From NCBI GenBank assembly GCA_050730855.1, contig JBOHNU010000005.1, positions 1 to 64,000 of the forward strand: a stretch of DNA of 64,000 nt. The letters are read 5' to 3'. Made by a program: the position numbers and the translations under genes. Source of the DNA: DASRJJ01 sp050730855. Lineage in GTDB: Bacteria; Patescibacteriota; Saccharimonadia; Saccharimonadales; UBA4665. Shown here in pieces: positions 7,284 through 16,167 of the stretch (the first letter of the stretch is position 1; the number at the start of each line of letters is the position of its first letter). The notes beneath the pieces were generated by a model. It made no database searches. It was not told the DNA's origin and saw nothing but the letters and a program-made list of their open reading frames with translations.

Positions 7284-8069
7284 TTATAGTCCTACACGGT
7301 ACCGCGAAAAGTAAACCCCGGGCTGGCCGGCTTGGATCCCCAGCGCGTCGCTTACCGTTACGGCTCTGTATTGCTGCGCTTCGAGCTGGGTTAGCAACCC
7401 GTCCAGCCGTTCCAGCGTGGCCGGCTCGGTGTCGTGCATTACCGCCACGCCGCCGGGCCGGGCGTGGGCGGCCATGTGTTCCAGCAGGTGTGTTTGGCGC
7501 TTGGGGTGCCAATCTTCGGGGTCGATGTTCCAGCGCACCACGGTTAGCGGAATATGCGCCAGGACGGCCTCGTTCATGTCGCCATACGGCGGGCGGAACA
7601 GCCGCGGCGCCGGCACACCGGCTTTTATTACCGCGTTTTGCGTGGATTCTATCTCGCTTTGCACTTGGTCGAGCGGGATACGGGTAAAGTACGGGTGGTT
7701 CCAGCTGTGGTTGCCGATCTCATGGCCTTCGGCAAAAGCGCGGCGCAAAATCGCCTCTTTACCGCCAATCCGCACTCCTTGCACAAAAAATGTGGCATGC
7801 GCGTTGTGCTTTTTGAGGATGTCCAGGATTTGCGGAGTTATGTTGGCGTCCGGCCCGTCGTCGAACGTCAAGGCAATACATTTTAGGGCGGCGCAATCTA
7901 CGCGCGGCGTTACGGGCTCGGCCGTGACAGCCACGACCGGGTCGGCAACCACCTCCGGCGTAACGGCCTGCGGCCTGAAAAAATAAAGTCCTAGTACCGG
8001 CACCAGCAGCGCCAAGCTGAGAAATTGCGGCCTTAATCGCGTACGCGACAAACGGGTGGTTATCTTCAT
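7284..8069 (-). CDS. Membrane-anchored polysaccharide deacetylase
   Basis: 261 residues. A basic N-terminus and one hydrophobic segment (about 15-31) anchor or export it. The NodB domain follows: TFDDGPD at 68-74 (catalytic base and metal Asp), HSWNH at 121-125 (metal histidines), RPPYGD at 159-164 and GGVAVMHDTEP near 206-216. This family removes acetyl groups from N-acetylglucosamine polymers such as peptidoglycan. Together with ddl and the MurF-like gene nearby it suggests envelope maintenance or modification. Confidence 0.9.
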   Translation of the reverse strand: MKITTRLSRTRLRPQFLSLALLVPVLGLYFFRPQAVTPEVVADPVVAVTAEPVTPRVDCAALKCIALTFDDGPDANITPQILDILKKHNAHATFFVQGVRIGGKEAILRRAFAEGHEIGNHSWNHPYFTRIPLDQVQSEIESTQNAVIKAGVPAPRLFRPPYGDMNEAVLAHIPLTVVRWNIDPEDWHPKRQTHLLEHMAAHARPGGVAVMHDTEPATLERLDGLLTQLEAQQYRAVTVSDALGIQAGQPGVYFSRYRVGL

Positions 8070-8129
8070 TGCTTCCTAAGTCTACGACACGGTTATGGCT
8101 TTCACGAAATGCCGCGCCGCTTGCGAAGC

Positions 8130-9299
8130 CTAAAACTGCTTGAGAAAATTAGTGGCAAACACCGTGTTGAGCTGCTCGCGCTCGCGCCATCGCTCCTCAG
8201 CAAGTTCGACCAGCCGCGTAACCAGCTCAACATTGCTAACGCCTTTTTGCCGCCAGTTGTGAGCGTAAAGGCTGCCGGGCAGCGGATTTATCTCGTTCAC
8301 AAACACCTCGCCGGTTTTGCTGTTGATGAGCATATCTACGCGCGCGGTGCCGCTGCAGCCCAGCGCGCGGTAGGCGGCCAGGCCGGTTTCCTCGGCTTTT
8401 TGGTATAGGTCTTGGGGGATGTCGGACGGCAGTTTGCTGTAGCCTTGCGCGCCGCGTTGGCCGCCCGCCTTGGCGCCGGGGTCGCCGGTTTTTTTGCCGC
8501 CGCCCATGTATTTGGTGTCGAAGTCGAAGAAATCTTCGGCGTTTAACAGCGGCTGCTCCAGATAGGCCGGTGTTAACTCGTGATTGCCGATGATCGGCAG
8601 CGTTACCTCGATGAGGTTTGATACTGCTTCTTCTATAACGATTTTGTCGTCGTAGCGCGCCGCTACCTCCAGCGCGTTGCGTAGCTCGGTGTCGTTTGCC
8701 ACTTTGGCGATGGCGATGCTCGAGCCGAGGTGCGCCGGCTTTACAAACAGAGGAAACTTAAGGCTGTCGGCCAGGCGAACCGCGTCGTCCAAGCCGCGCC
8801 TAAGCGCCTCGCTCATAACATACACGAACTTACTAGTAGACAGGCCGTTGGCCAGCGCTATTTGTTTGGTCGTAACTTTGTCCATGGCGATTGCCGACGC
8901 TTCGACCCCGCAGCCAACGTACGGCACGCCGGCCATGTCGAGCAGACCCATCAGCGCGCCGTCCTCGCCGTAGGTGCCGTGCATGGAGGGGAAAACTACG
9001 TCGATTTTTTGCCGCTTGCCCCTAAGGCCACCACCCTTTACAAGCGTCATGCCGCCATCAAACTGCACGCTTGCCGGGGTAGTTTTTGCCATAAACTGCT
9101 CAATCCCGCCGGAGGTAAACACATCAATGTTTTTCAGCTTGTCGTCCCAAAACCACGCGCCGTTTTTGGCCACGTACACCGCCTCCACGTTGAACCGCTT
9201 GGTCAACTCCAGCGGCTTAATAATACTGGAGATGGCGGTAACGATCGACACGTCGTGTTCGGCCGACTTGCCTCCAAAAATAATCGCGATCGTTTTCAT
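8130..9299 (-). CDS. ddl: D-alanine--D-alanine ligase
   Basis: 389 residues from ATG 9299 (MKTIAIIFGGKSAEHDVS, the canonical N-terminal motif; an upstream GTG would add ten poorly conserved residues). ATP-grasp features are clear: MHGTYGEDGALMGLLDMAGVPYVGCGV, FVKPAHLGSSIAIAKV, and the C-terminal GCSGTARVDM ... EVFVNEINPLPGS with metal-binding Glu/Asn. It forms D-Ala-D-Ala for peptidoglycan. The presence of ddl argues that the cell completes its own cell-wall precursors. Confidence 0.95.
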   Translation of the reverse strand: MKTIAIIFGGKSAEHDVSIVTAISSIIKPLELTKRFNVEAVYVAKNGAWFWDDKLKNIDVFTSGGIEQFMAKTTPASVQFDGGMTLVKGGGLRGKRQKIDVVFPSMHGTYGEDGALMGLLDMAGVPYVGCGVEASAIAMDKVTTKQIALANGLSTSKFVYVMSEALRRGLDDAVRLADSLKFPLFVKPAHLGSSIAIAKVANDTELRNALEVAARYDDKIVIEEAVSNLIEVTLPIIGNHELTPAYLEQPLLNAEDFFDFDTKYMGGGKKTGDPGAKAGGQRGAQGYSKLPSDIPQDLYQKAEETGLAAYRALGCSGTARVDMLINSKTGEVFVNEINPLPGSLYAHNWRQKGVSNVELVTRLVELAEERWREREQLNTVFATNFLKQF

Positions 9300-9357
9300 A
9301 CCTACCATCGTAACAATTTGAGTAGTCAATGCAAACTTGCAAATTTACTTAAAAGCA

Positions 9358-9891
9358 TCACCCGTTTTGTTTTGACGCCAGGAAAGCTGATGCAGCTATC
9401 TTAATAAAATCAATTTGTGTCTGGACGGCATTTGAAGGGAGGTTGTACACCGGGTAAAATCGGCCGTCTGTCTCCGATTCGGCAACTTCAACAAAAAATA
9501 CCATTGAAGATTCCATTCCGCGCCCGCTATGATGCAAAAAGTTCTGCACGTACACCGGCTGGCCGACTAACCCCATCCCTTCAAGCTCGCCTTCCAAAAC
9601 TCGCTTGAATGCGTCAGGGTAATCGCCGCCTTCGGTGTCGGTAGCCCGGATGACCGTACCGGGAGTATGCAGTTGACTGGGCCAAATAGGGTCGTCTTCC
9701 TGTCGTTTTGTCAGCAATACTTCCGGCTTGCCGTCCGGTCTCAAGCGAAGCGGGACAACCTCCAGAATTGGTGCTACGCCTATGCGAGCCCATTCGATAA
9801 ATACCTCAGGCGGCAAAAATCCAGGCTTGAGCTTCTTCATTAAATAAACCAGTTGATTAATTTCTTCACGGGTGATTTCGGTTGTCTTCAT
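9358..9891 (-). CDS. Nudix-like protein with degenerate motif
   Basis: 177 residues. The order of a beta strand with RPDGKPEVLLTKRQEDDPIWPSQLHTPGTVI, then an acidic helix RVLEGELEGMGL, resembles a Nudix fold, but the box departs from REUxEExGU (R-V-L-E-G-E-L-E-G-M-G-L), so catalysis is uncertain. It overlaps the upstream cupin gene by 4 bases (ATGA), indicating coupling. Confidence 0.6.
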   Translation of the reverse strand: MKTTEITREEINQLVYLMKKLKPGFLPPEVFIEWARIGVAPILEVVPLRLRPDGKPEVLLTKRQEDDPIWPSQLHTPGTVIRATDTEGGDYPDAFKRVLEGELEGMGLVGQPVYVQNFLHHSGRGMESSMVFFVEVAESETDGRFYPVYNLPSNAVQTQIDFIKIAASAFLASKQNG

Positions 9892-10172
9892 CGTAGACTT
9901 TCCTTGCCCTCAAGTGGCGTAGCCGGGCCGTCGTCAAAATCCCTTAATTCATACAGCAGCGCTGGGCTATTACCGCGATTTTCTATCAAATGCGGCACTT
10001 GCGGGGCTACAAGAAATGCCCGTAATCTTCCGTCGCTGTGGGTCATTTTTACCTCTTGTTTCTGACCCTTTTCGTCGCGCCAAATTAAATAGAGTTCGCC
10101 ATAGCCCACCCACAGTTCCCGGCGATCGTGACGATGATCACCGCCCCAGCCGTGCGGTTCTAAACAGATCAA
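9888..10172 (-). CDS. Cupin-like protein, start codon unclear
   Basis: The 94-residue frame from TTG 10172 encodes a cupin-type half-barrel (HGWGGDHRHDRRELWVGYGELYLIW, then HLIENRGNSPALLYELRDFDD), similar to WxcM/FdtA-like sugar-nucleotide cupins. The frame stays open upstream to 10325 and that part also looks conserved (ITIPKSVEKFTFKPTYIRED, then GLNVLSIEDIPLPEGF), yet it contains no ATG, GTG or TTG before 10172. Either a rare start (ATA or ATT-type, near 10300) is used, or the 5' end has been lost. The stop overlaps the next gene as ATGA. Confidence 0.6.
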   Translation of the reverse strand: MICLEPHGWGGDHRHDRRELWVGYGELYLIWRDEKGQKQEVKMTHSDGRLRAFLVAPQVPHLIENRGNSPALLYELRDFDDGPATPLEGKESLR

Positions 10173-10290
10173 TAATGGGGCCGCTCGGGATACAAAGCCT
10201 TCAGGCAGAGGTATGTCTTCGATCGAAAGAACATTTAGCCCGCGGTCTTCCCTGATATACGTCGGTTTGAATGTGAATTTTTCTACGGAT

Positions 10291-11727
10291 TTAGGTATAG
10301 TTATCCGGCCAGTCGTTTTGCAGCATTACCAGGTCGCCATGCGCTACGAATGCCGACAGGTTTTGATAGAAATTGAGCGGGTCGTCCTCTATGATGATCT
10401 GGCCTTTGAAGCCGGCCAAATCCAGACCCTTTTGGATGTCGGCGGTTACGGAATGCTGCATGAGCACCACTATGTCGGGGCGAGCCTCGGCGATCAGCCG
10501 GCCGATTTCCCGGTGGATGCGCGAGCTGTCTTTGCCTTGATCGACTAAGCCGGGGGTGACGTAGATTTTACGTTTGCCGGGCAGCTCGCGCAGCAGCTCG
10601 GTGCCGGCGCGGATACCCTCCAGATTGCCGTTGTACGAATCGTCGATAACATGCGCTCCGTGCAGTTGGTAGGGCTGCATGCGGTGCTCGAACGGCGCGG
10701 TTTTGGCTATGCCGCGCTCGACTTGCGCGTGGTTCAGACCCAGCGCCAGCGCCAGCGCGGCGGCCAAGGCTAGCGGGCCTATCTGGTGCCGGCCGAGCAG
10801 TTTGCTGTGCAGCGCCAGCTTGTCTTTTTGGCGCTTTAGGGTAAAACGCGTGCCGTCCAGGCCGATGTGCACATTTTCGACTTTCCAGCCGAGCACACCG
10901 TGGCGGTCGTATCGCCGAAACTCTGGCTTAATAAACTGTTTAGCCTCGGGGGACTCGCTGTTCACAAACACCGAGTCCGCTGGCACGGCATGCGCCAGAC
11001 TAAAAATGTCGCGCCCGGCCGCCTGCACCGTCTTGTACTTGTCCAAGTGTGCGGCGGCAACCCCAGTGATGACGGCGCAGTCCGGCCGGGTTATATCGGC
11101 AAAACGCGCCACGTCGCCGGGCTTGGCCTCGCCATACTCGACAATAATGACATCCTCGTTACTGTCCAGCTTTTGCGCGAACTGCGCATGGGAAATGCTG
11201 ACGTTTTTGTTGGCGGGCGTGGCTTTTACTTTAAGCCCCTCACCCAGCACGGTAAGCAATAACTCCTTCATGCTGGTTTTACCGTAGCTACCGGCGATGG
11301 CAATGGTAATGCCGCTAAAATCGGCAAAAATCTTTCGCGAAGCGTTTATTTGCCGACGCTGGCTGGGTCCGGCAATAAAAATCCGGCCTAGCACTAAGGG
11401 CAGTACAATAAGATGCGCCCACAGCACCGGATAGCCGATAATTAGCGCCAAGCCAAATGCCAGACCGCCCCCCACGCCGGCAAAAAACCACAGCCAAACC
11501 AGCAGCAAACCGGCCAACACTTGCGTGGCGATTCCCAGCCTGGCGGCCAGCAGCAGCAGGCGCGCCGCCTTCGTGCGATGCAGCGTGCGGCGGTACATCA
11601 CCTGCGAAAAATCCTGCGTTTGCCAGTACCACTTAAGGTACGGCGCTACCTGATATTCGGTGCTCTGCAGCATGTACACCAGCACGGCCGGGTAGCGCGG
11701 CGAATACAAACTAAGCAGCCCGCGCAT
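10291..11727 (-). CDS. Membrane-anchored MurF-like Mur ligase
   Basis: 478 residues from ATG 11727, chosen because AGAGGAG lies 7 bases upstream. An N-terminal region with two or three membrane segments (about 55-120) precedes the Mur ligase core: P-loop GSYGKTS at 146-152, TPANKNVSISHAQFA, EYGEAKPGDVA, the central-domain AHLDKY, and a C-terminal domain with IDDSYNGN, a motif characteristic of MurF. It is expected to attach an amino acid or peptide to a precursor; the membrane anchor is unlike standard soluble MurF, so the substrate may be lipid-linked. It overlaps the upstream hydrolase by 17 bases. Confidence 0.85.
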   Translation of the reverse strand: MRGLLSLYSPRYPAVLVYMLQSTEYQVAPYLKWYWQTQDFSQVMYRRTLHRTKAARLLLLAARLGIATQVLAGLLLVWLWFFAGVGGGLAFGLALIIGYPVLWAHLIVLPLVLGRIFIAGPSQRRQINASRKIFADFSGITIAIAGSYGKTSMKELLLTVLGEGLKVKATPANKNVSISHAQFAQKLDSNEDVIIVEYGEAKPGDVARFADITRPDCAVITGVAAAHLDKYKTVQAAGRDIFSLAHAVPADSVFVNSESPEAKQFIKPEFRRYDRHGVLGWKVENVHIGLDGTRFTLKRQKDKLALHSKLLGRHQIGPLALAAALALALGLNHAQVERGIAKTAPFEHRMQPYQLHGAHVIDDSYNGNLEGIRAGTELLRELPGKRKIYVTPGLVDQGKDSSRIHREIGRLIAEARPDIVVLMQHSVTADIQKGLDLAGFKGQIIIEDDPLNFYQNLSAFVAHGDLVMLQNDWPDNYT

Positions 11728-12475
11728 CGATGAACTCCTCTGCTGCCTTCTGTACTTGCTCTGGCCGGTCGCGATGTACAAAATGTCCGGCGCCGGGCAT
11801 CAGCAGGAAGGTCGAATCTTTGATGATCTGGTGGAATGACTCGCCCATCCACGGCGGTGTTTGCTCGTCTTGCTCGCCATAAATAAGCAGAGTGGGCGTG
11901 GTCAGCTTGGCCGCGTCCTGGCGCACATCATCGGTAACAATTTTCTTAAACGTTGCTTGCAAGTGCTCGGCCACCAGCATGTCCGAACCGACAGAGCTGT
12001 AAACTTTGCGGCGTAGCTTCTGCTTGACGGATGCAGGCAGCGGCGCGCTGAGCGCCTTGCCTATTTTAGTCAGCACGCGCAGTGCTTTTACCCTACCCTT
12101 GTACTCGCCGCGGATACCGGCAGAGGCCAGCAGCACCAGCCGGTCGGCCTCCAGGCTGCCCCCGGCCAAGCCGCGGATGGCTATAGCGCCACCGTTACTG
12201 TGGCCTATTATGGCTCGCACCTGAGCTTTATCGATCTTCTGTAAAAAGCGCTGGACGAATGCGGTGTAGTTAGACAATCCCCACGGCGTTTTGGGTGCCT
12301 CAGTACCGCCAAAGCCGGGCAGATCGAGCGCGATAACCTGGTGGTGCTTTGCCAACTCAGCTGTCAACCCCTGCATTCCGGTCGAGCTATCGCCCCAACC
12401 GTGCAACACTAGAACCACCATGCCCTTGCCTGTAGCGGTATAGTGAGTCAGCAGCGAATCTACAACAACTTGCAT
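11711..12475 (-). CDS. Alpha/beta hydrolase
   Basis: 254 residues with the oxyanion-region HGWG (25-28), the nucleophile elbow GHSNGG (Ser 93), the acidic residue in GEQDEQTPP and the catalytic His in GAGHFVHRDRP. The fold is that of small esterase/lipase-like hydrolases; the substrate is unknown. Its stop overlaps the MurF-like start, so both are probably translated together. Confidence 0.88.
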   Translation of the reverse strand: MQVVVDSLLTHYTATGKGMVVLVLHGWGDSSTGMQGLTAELAKHHQVIALDLPGFGGTEAPKTPWGLSNYTAFVQRFLQKIDKAQVRAIIGHSNGGAIAIRGLAGGSLEADRLVLLASAGIRGEYKGRVKALRVLTKIGKALSAPLPASVKQKLRRKVYSSVGSDMLVAEHLQATFKKIVTDDVRQDAAKLTTPTLLIYGEQDEQTPPWMGESFHQIIKDSTFLLMPGAGHFVHRDRPEQVQKAAEEFIDARAA

Positions 12476-12552
12476 AGTCTTATGATACCTCAGAATGTGA
12501 GGCAGAAATGCGGCTGCCCTTACTGCAACAATAGATTATCGGGCACACTGCT

Positions 12553-13776
12553 TTACAAAAGCGGCAAACTGCCGCCCAACAACACTTGATAGAACGAGGT
12601 AATGGCATCTTGGAACGGCAGCGCGCCCTCCGGCTGTTCGACGGTGACTTCTTTGTTAAAGTCCTTCAGTGTTAAACGCATGTTAAGCGACGTCTCGCCG
12701 CTCTGCGTAGCAAGCGCAAACTGGGTAAAAAACTTCGTGTCTTTGGCAATCCATACGTCTGCCAGATAGGTAGTAAAATCTACATTAAGCAGCATGTCTT
12801 GCAAGCCGTCCAGCATGGCGCCAGTAATGCCGAAACTCTCAACGCTGCCGACGGCATCTAAAAAGGCTTGCAGTTTGTCGCCGTCTACGGTTACTTTGTA
12901 GTGATAGCTATCTACACCGGCGATTGGTTCGTCGGCCAGCACTTCAGTAACGGTCAGAAATTGGTTTTGGCTGTAGGCGTCGACGATTCTTTGGCGCTCG
13001 GCGTCGGACAGGCTGCCGGTGACCCCTTCCGACGTGCCAGATAATTCTTCTAGGGTGCTTAGGTCAACTTCGTACCATTGGTTATTAAGGCTGGCTAGTA
13101 GCGGCGCAAATGGCGCTAGTGACGGCTCGGTCGCAAGCAAACTGGTAGTGCTGGCCAGACCGCCGGCTCGCACATAGTACGTCTGGCCGCCGTCCAAGGT
13201 GCGCGCGTCCAGCGTTACCGGTGAAAGCAAGGGGATGTCGACGCTCAGCGCAAACTGAGCCGCAGTTTGGCTGCTTGCCCCCTCGAACCCAACAGTGTAA
13301 GCAAAGTCGCTGGACGAATCGGCTACAGACAGCTCACCCTCAAACGCCGCGCTTTTGAGGTTGCCGCTGGTAAATGTGCTCACCAGTGCCGCCTGCAATA
13401 CTTTATCTGGTTTTGGCATAAAAAACGCAACGTAGGCTGCCGCGCCGCCGCCAACCAACAATAGTACTGCCGCGACAATGCCGACGATCATACCTGTTTT
13501 CTTTTTTGCGGGAGTCGGCATGTCACTAGGGGTATCGCCGCGCATGAAGGCGGCCATTTTCGGATCGGCCTCGGGCGTAGCGGTTGCGTTTTCCGGTGCC
13601 GGTGGCGTAGGAGTGTTTCCCGGCGCAGTCGGCGGAGCAGGCTGTCCCCCCACTACAACGGTGCCCGGCGGCACGCTGCTTTCCTCGGACGTCGAGATAT
13701 CATTTGCCAAGCCGGACGGACTTGGCGGGTTGGTTGGTGTAGGCCGGTTGGCGTCGGGAAGTTTTTGCGGATCCAC
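12553..13776 (-). CDS. Membrane-anchored protein with Pro-rich N-terminus
   Basis: 407 residues. Residues 1-90 are Pro/Thr-rich and probably disordered in the cytoplasm. A single membrane helix (KKKTGMIVGIVAAVLLLVGG, about 91-117) precedes a ~290-residue outer domain rich in Ser, Thr and Ala with beta-strand character, vaguely like surface lipoprotein domains. No family recognised. The neighbouring 300-residue protein has the same plan (helix plus external beta domain), which suggests related envelope roles. Confidence 0.75.
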   Translation of the reverse strand: MDPQKLPDANRPTPTNPPSPSGLANDISTSEESSVPPGTVVVGGQPAPPTAPGNTPTPPAPENATATPEADPKMAAFMRGDTPSDMPTPAKKKTGMIVGIVAAVLLLVGGGAAAYVAFFMPKPDKVLQAALVSTFTSGNLKSAAFEGELSVADSSSDFAYTVGFEGASSQTAAQFALSVDIPLLSPVTLDARTLDGGQTYYVRAGGLASTTSLLATEPSLAPFAPLLASLNNQWYEVDLSTLEELSGTSEGVTGSLSDAERQRIVDAYSQNQFLTVTEVLADEPIAGVDSYHYKVTVDGDKLQAFLDAVGSVESFGITGAMLDGLQDMLLNVDFTTYLADVWIAKDTKFFTQFALATQSGETSLNMRLTLKDFNKEVTVEQPEGALPFQDAITSFYQVLLGGSLPLL

Positions 13777-13815
13777 GCTGTTACCCTCGATTACTCTTAT
13801 GATATTCCAAGTATA

Positions 13816-14718
13816 CTACAGTTCTGTCAGGCGCCGCTGCAGCTCCTCGGCTGGCACGCTCTGCTCGGGCGGCTGGATCGAAACTGGTATGCCGTGGGCG
13901 GAAAAAGTTTGGCGGAAATCCACTTCCGGAACGTGAACTTCGGTAATCTGTTTGGCTCTTGCGTCCACGGTCATCTGGATTGTAAGCGGCTGCCCCTGGT
14001 AATCGTTGGGATTTACTTGGTCAAGATCGTGCAGGCCGATGCTTTTGGCAAACTCTTGCACCAAATGCACGTACGGAATGGACTGGACTTTTACTTGATA
14101 CGTGTAATACAGACGGCCGTTTTTCTTCTCTTTTTTGACGTCTTTAAACGAGATTTCGTACATGCCTTCATTCTTAATTTGGTTGATGAGTTTTTCGCGC
14201 TGGTCGGGGCTGAGATAGCCGATAGGTACCGGCATGGCGCCGAGCGGCACACTCAAACCCAAAATGGTTTGGCTGAGCAGCTGCGAGGTGCCGGGGGGCT
14301 GCTCGGTTTTAGCCCAGACGTTAAGAATGTTTGCGAGGTCTAGCGGGCCGCCCTCCTCGCTGGTGCGCTCGGTTTGGATATGCGCGTACCGGGTGTAGTC
14401 GGCGCCCAGCGTGCCAAGCGTTTCGGTGGTCACCACCGCGCCGCCCTGGCGGAGAGTATTGCTGGACAGCGCGCGGTTTTGCGCTCCCAGACTGTACTGC
14501 AGGTGCTGCTCCAACGACGACTCGCCTTGCTGCATGGTGGAACTCATCGTCACGCCGGAAGTCTTAAAACTCTGCTCGATCATCCCCCAAAACACGCGCT
14601 CCGGAGCAACCGCCAGCCTGCACCACCACAAACCGCCGGCCGCCAGCAAAAGCAGCAGCCCGCCCCCAACCAGCCACCGCACGAGATACTTTTTAGCAAA
14701 GAACCTATTAAAAGACAT
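13816..14718 (-). CDS. Single-span membrane protein, external domain unknown
   Basis: 300 residues: short basic N-terminus, one membrane helix (about 13-32, WLVGGGLLLLLAAGGLWW), then an external domain without recognised motifs. Repeated beta-like stretches (LYYTYQVKVQSIPYVHLVQ) and a position 5' of the similar 407-residue gene in the same direction suggest a pair working at the cell surface. Confidence 0.7.
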   Translation of the reverse strand: MSFNRFFAKKYLVRWLVGGGLLLLLAAGGLWWCRLAVAPERVFWGMIEQSFKTSGVTMSSTMQQGESSLEQHLQYSLGAQNRALSSNTLRQGGAVVTTETLGTLGADYTRYAHIQTERTSEEGGPLDLANILNVWAKTEQPPGTSQLLSQTILGLSVPLGAMPVPIGYLSPDQREKLINQIKNEGMYEISFKDVKKEKKNGRLYYTYQVKVQSIPYVHLVQEFAKSIGLHDLDQVNPNDYQGQPLTIQMTVDARAKQITEVHVPEVDFRQTFSAHGIPVSIQPPEQSVPAEELQRRLTEL

Positions 14719-14751
14719 GCCCCTATTGTAGCAGCTTTACTTTTACGCTCG

Positions 14752-15126
14752 TTATATTTTTTCAAACTCCCACCGGCCGGTGTAGATGCGAGGCTTGCCG
14801 GCCTGATGGTCGACGCCTGCGCCCGCCCACATGCCCTCCAATTGTCCATTTGGGGTAATAACGACTAAGCCACTTCCTTCGTACGCCCTTCCTCCATATG
14901 GGCCATCTGGCCTCGAAATTTCATACCAGCTACAAACGGCCAAGGTTCCAACAATCTTTAGTCGAGCTATCAGGTAGACTGTTCTACGGTCGTATGGACG
15001 GCTGGTAAAAACGACGGTGTCACCGTGCTGCTGAGCATCCATAATATATTCAGTACTGGCCTCATAGTCGTCATCCGGGCTAGGATACCAATGCCTTAAG
15101 CGCCAGCTTCCGCTAAGTGTATTCAT
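14752..15126 (-). CDS. Small beta-rich hypothetical protein
   Basis: 124 residues starting MNTLSGSWRLRHWYPS. Regularly spaced Trp, Tyr and Gly (GSWRLRHWY, RLKIVGTLAVCSWYE, GSGLVVITPNGQLEGMWAG) suggest a small antiparallel beta barrel. Its ATG overlaps the upstream gene's TGA (ATGA), and the two products share this pattern, so they may be paralogous partners. No family recognised. Confidence 0.6.
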   Translation of the reverse strand: MNTLSGSWRLRHWYPSPDDDYEASTEYIMDAQQHGDTVVFTSRPYDRRTVYLIARLKIVGTLAVCSWYEISRPDGPYGGRAYEGSGLVVITPNGQLEGMWAGAGVDHQAGKPRIYTGRWEFEKI

Positions 15127-15575
15127 ACAAGCCGTGGTCTCTCTTTTTCTAAGTGCACCTGAGAAACAGCAAAAAATTTTAGAGATTGGCTCAAATGGTT
15201 AAAACTCCGGCCGTGTAGAGTCTGGATGTCGCACTGTCCAGAAATAACTCTAGGTTGGTCACCTCTGATTCCATAACTAACCCATTGCCCCGTCATGTCG
15301 CAAACACCTTGTCCGGCGGCCGACATTTCAACGAGTCCCCACAAACGCATGATTGCACCGCTATTTTGAACCTGCAACTCCCATGACCCTGCTACGATAT
15401 AATCATCAACCCTTAAACGGAAGAAGGCGTATACCTCCGATCCCCGGAAGCTCTGAAAAACTATGTGATCAGCGGCGCGATGGACAAATCCGTGAATACG
15501 TAGCTTATTACATGATTGAATACAGTCATGAAAAGTAACAACCCAGACGCCCAAAAATTCTGTAGTTTTTGACAT
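15123..15575 (-). CDS. Small beta-rich hypothetical protein, first of a coupled pair
   Basis: 150 residues starting MSKTTEFLGVWVVTFHDC. The strand pattern (FLGVWVVTFHD, AFFRLRVDDYIVAGSWELQVQNSGAIMRLWGLV, VISGQCDIQTLHG) parallels that of the next gene, to which it is coupled by an ATGA overlap. It is the last gene before the decayed tRNA-Ala copy and the integrated element; base composition is like the host region. Confidence 0.6.
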   Translation of the reverse strand: MSKTTEFLGVWVVTFHDCIQSCNKLRIHGFVHRAADHIVFQSFRGSEVYAFFRLRVDDYIVAGSWELQVQNSGAIMRLWGLVEMSAAGQGVCDMTGQWVSYGIRGDQPRVISGQCDIQTLHGRSFNHLSQSLKFFAVSQVHLEKERPRLV

Positions 15576-15588
15576 ATTACAATTTGCG

Positions 15589-15660
15589 TGGTGAAACTAC
15601 AGGAACTTGAACCCTGAACCTCTTCCATGAAAGCGCTCTAGCCAACTGAGTTACAACCCC
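15589..15660 (-). pseudogene. Decayed tRNA-Ala copy
   Basis: On the minus strand this reads as a tRNA-Ala whose acceptor, D and T arms align end to end, CCA included, with the intact gene at 31664-31740. The anticodon arm has lost 5 bases, so the loop and anticodon are gone. Outside that deletion the differences in the tRNA body are transitions (C/T or G/A). Confidence 0.85.
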
Positions 15661-15715
15661 TAACGGAACCTCATCATTCTAACAGACATACTATCGCTTT
15701 TAAAGCTACAGAACG
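15589..15715. repeat. Left copy of a degenerate ~127-bp direct repeat
   Basis: Homology with 31664-31791 extends beyond the tRNA into its 5' flank, through the promoter region to the TAG that ends corA in the right copy (CTTTTAAAGCTACA is shared exactly). The pair brackets the integrated element. Because the repeat contains the whole tRNA and its flank, it is larger than a simple attachment core. Confidence 0.8.
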
Positions 15716-15737
15716 GCGAGCCGGCTCCCTAACACCT

Positions 15738-16097
15738 CTACTTTCTTTTGAGGTAATTTTGAATCAGATAACCGATAGACGCGAAAAGTAATCCGGAGAG
15801 AAGGAAGGTGATAATAACGACTCCCGCCACATCATCACCTGGATTCATATACCGTAATGCTGCAATTACACCACAAGCAACCACCTCGCCGAAAACGAAA
15901 CCACCAATTACTCCTGCTTTGGCTTTTTTACCCACAAGTTCGTATGCGAGACCCGCACTCAACAAGACGACACCGAAAAAAGCGAAAGCGGTCCAAGACC
16001 AAGTCCATCCATCAACATACATATTTCCGAGGAACGGAATCAGCAATATTCCCGCCGTTATGAGCACGGGACGGACAATAACGCTTGTATTTTTCAT
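15738..16097 (-). CDS. Four-helix membrane protein
   Basis: About 119 residues from the ATG at 16097 (MKNTSVIVRPVLITAGILLI; another ATG lies 6 bases upstream). Four hydrophobic segments are visible (about 8-25, 34-50, 62-80, 92-110), ending in a basic NYLKRK tail. Unknown function. It is A/T-richer than the element genes that follow, so it may be a host gene or early remnant between the left repeat and the element proper. Confidence 0.6.
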   Translation of the reverse strand: MKNTSVIVRPVLITAGILLIPFLGNMYVDGWTWSWTAFAFFGVVLLSAGLAYELVGKKAKAGVIGGFVFGEVVACGVIAALRYMNPGDDVAGVVIITFLLSGLLFASIGYLIQNYLKRK

Positions 16098-16167
16098 AAT
16101 CATAAATGTTATATTTTCTCTAATAATTACCACGGATGTTTCGAGGAATTTTTAGATTGCCGCGGGC

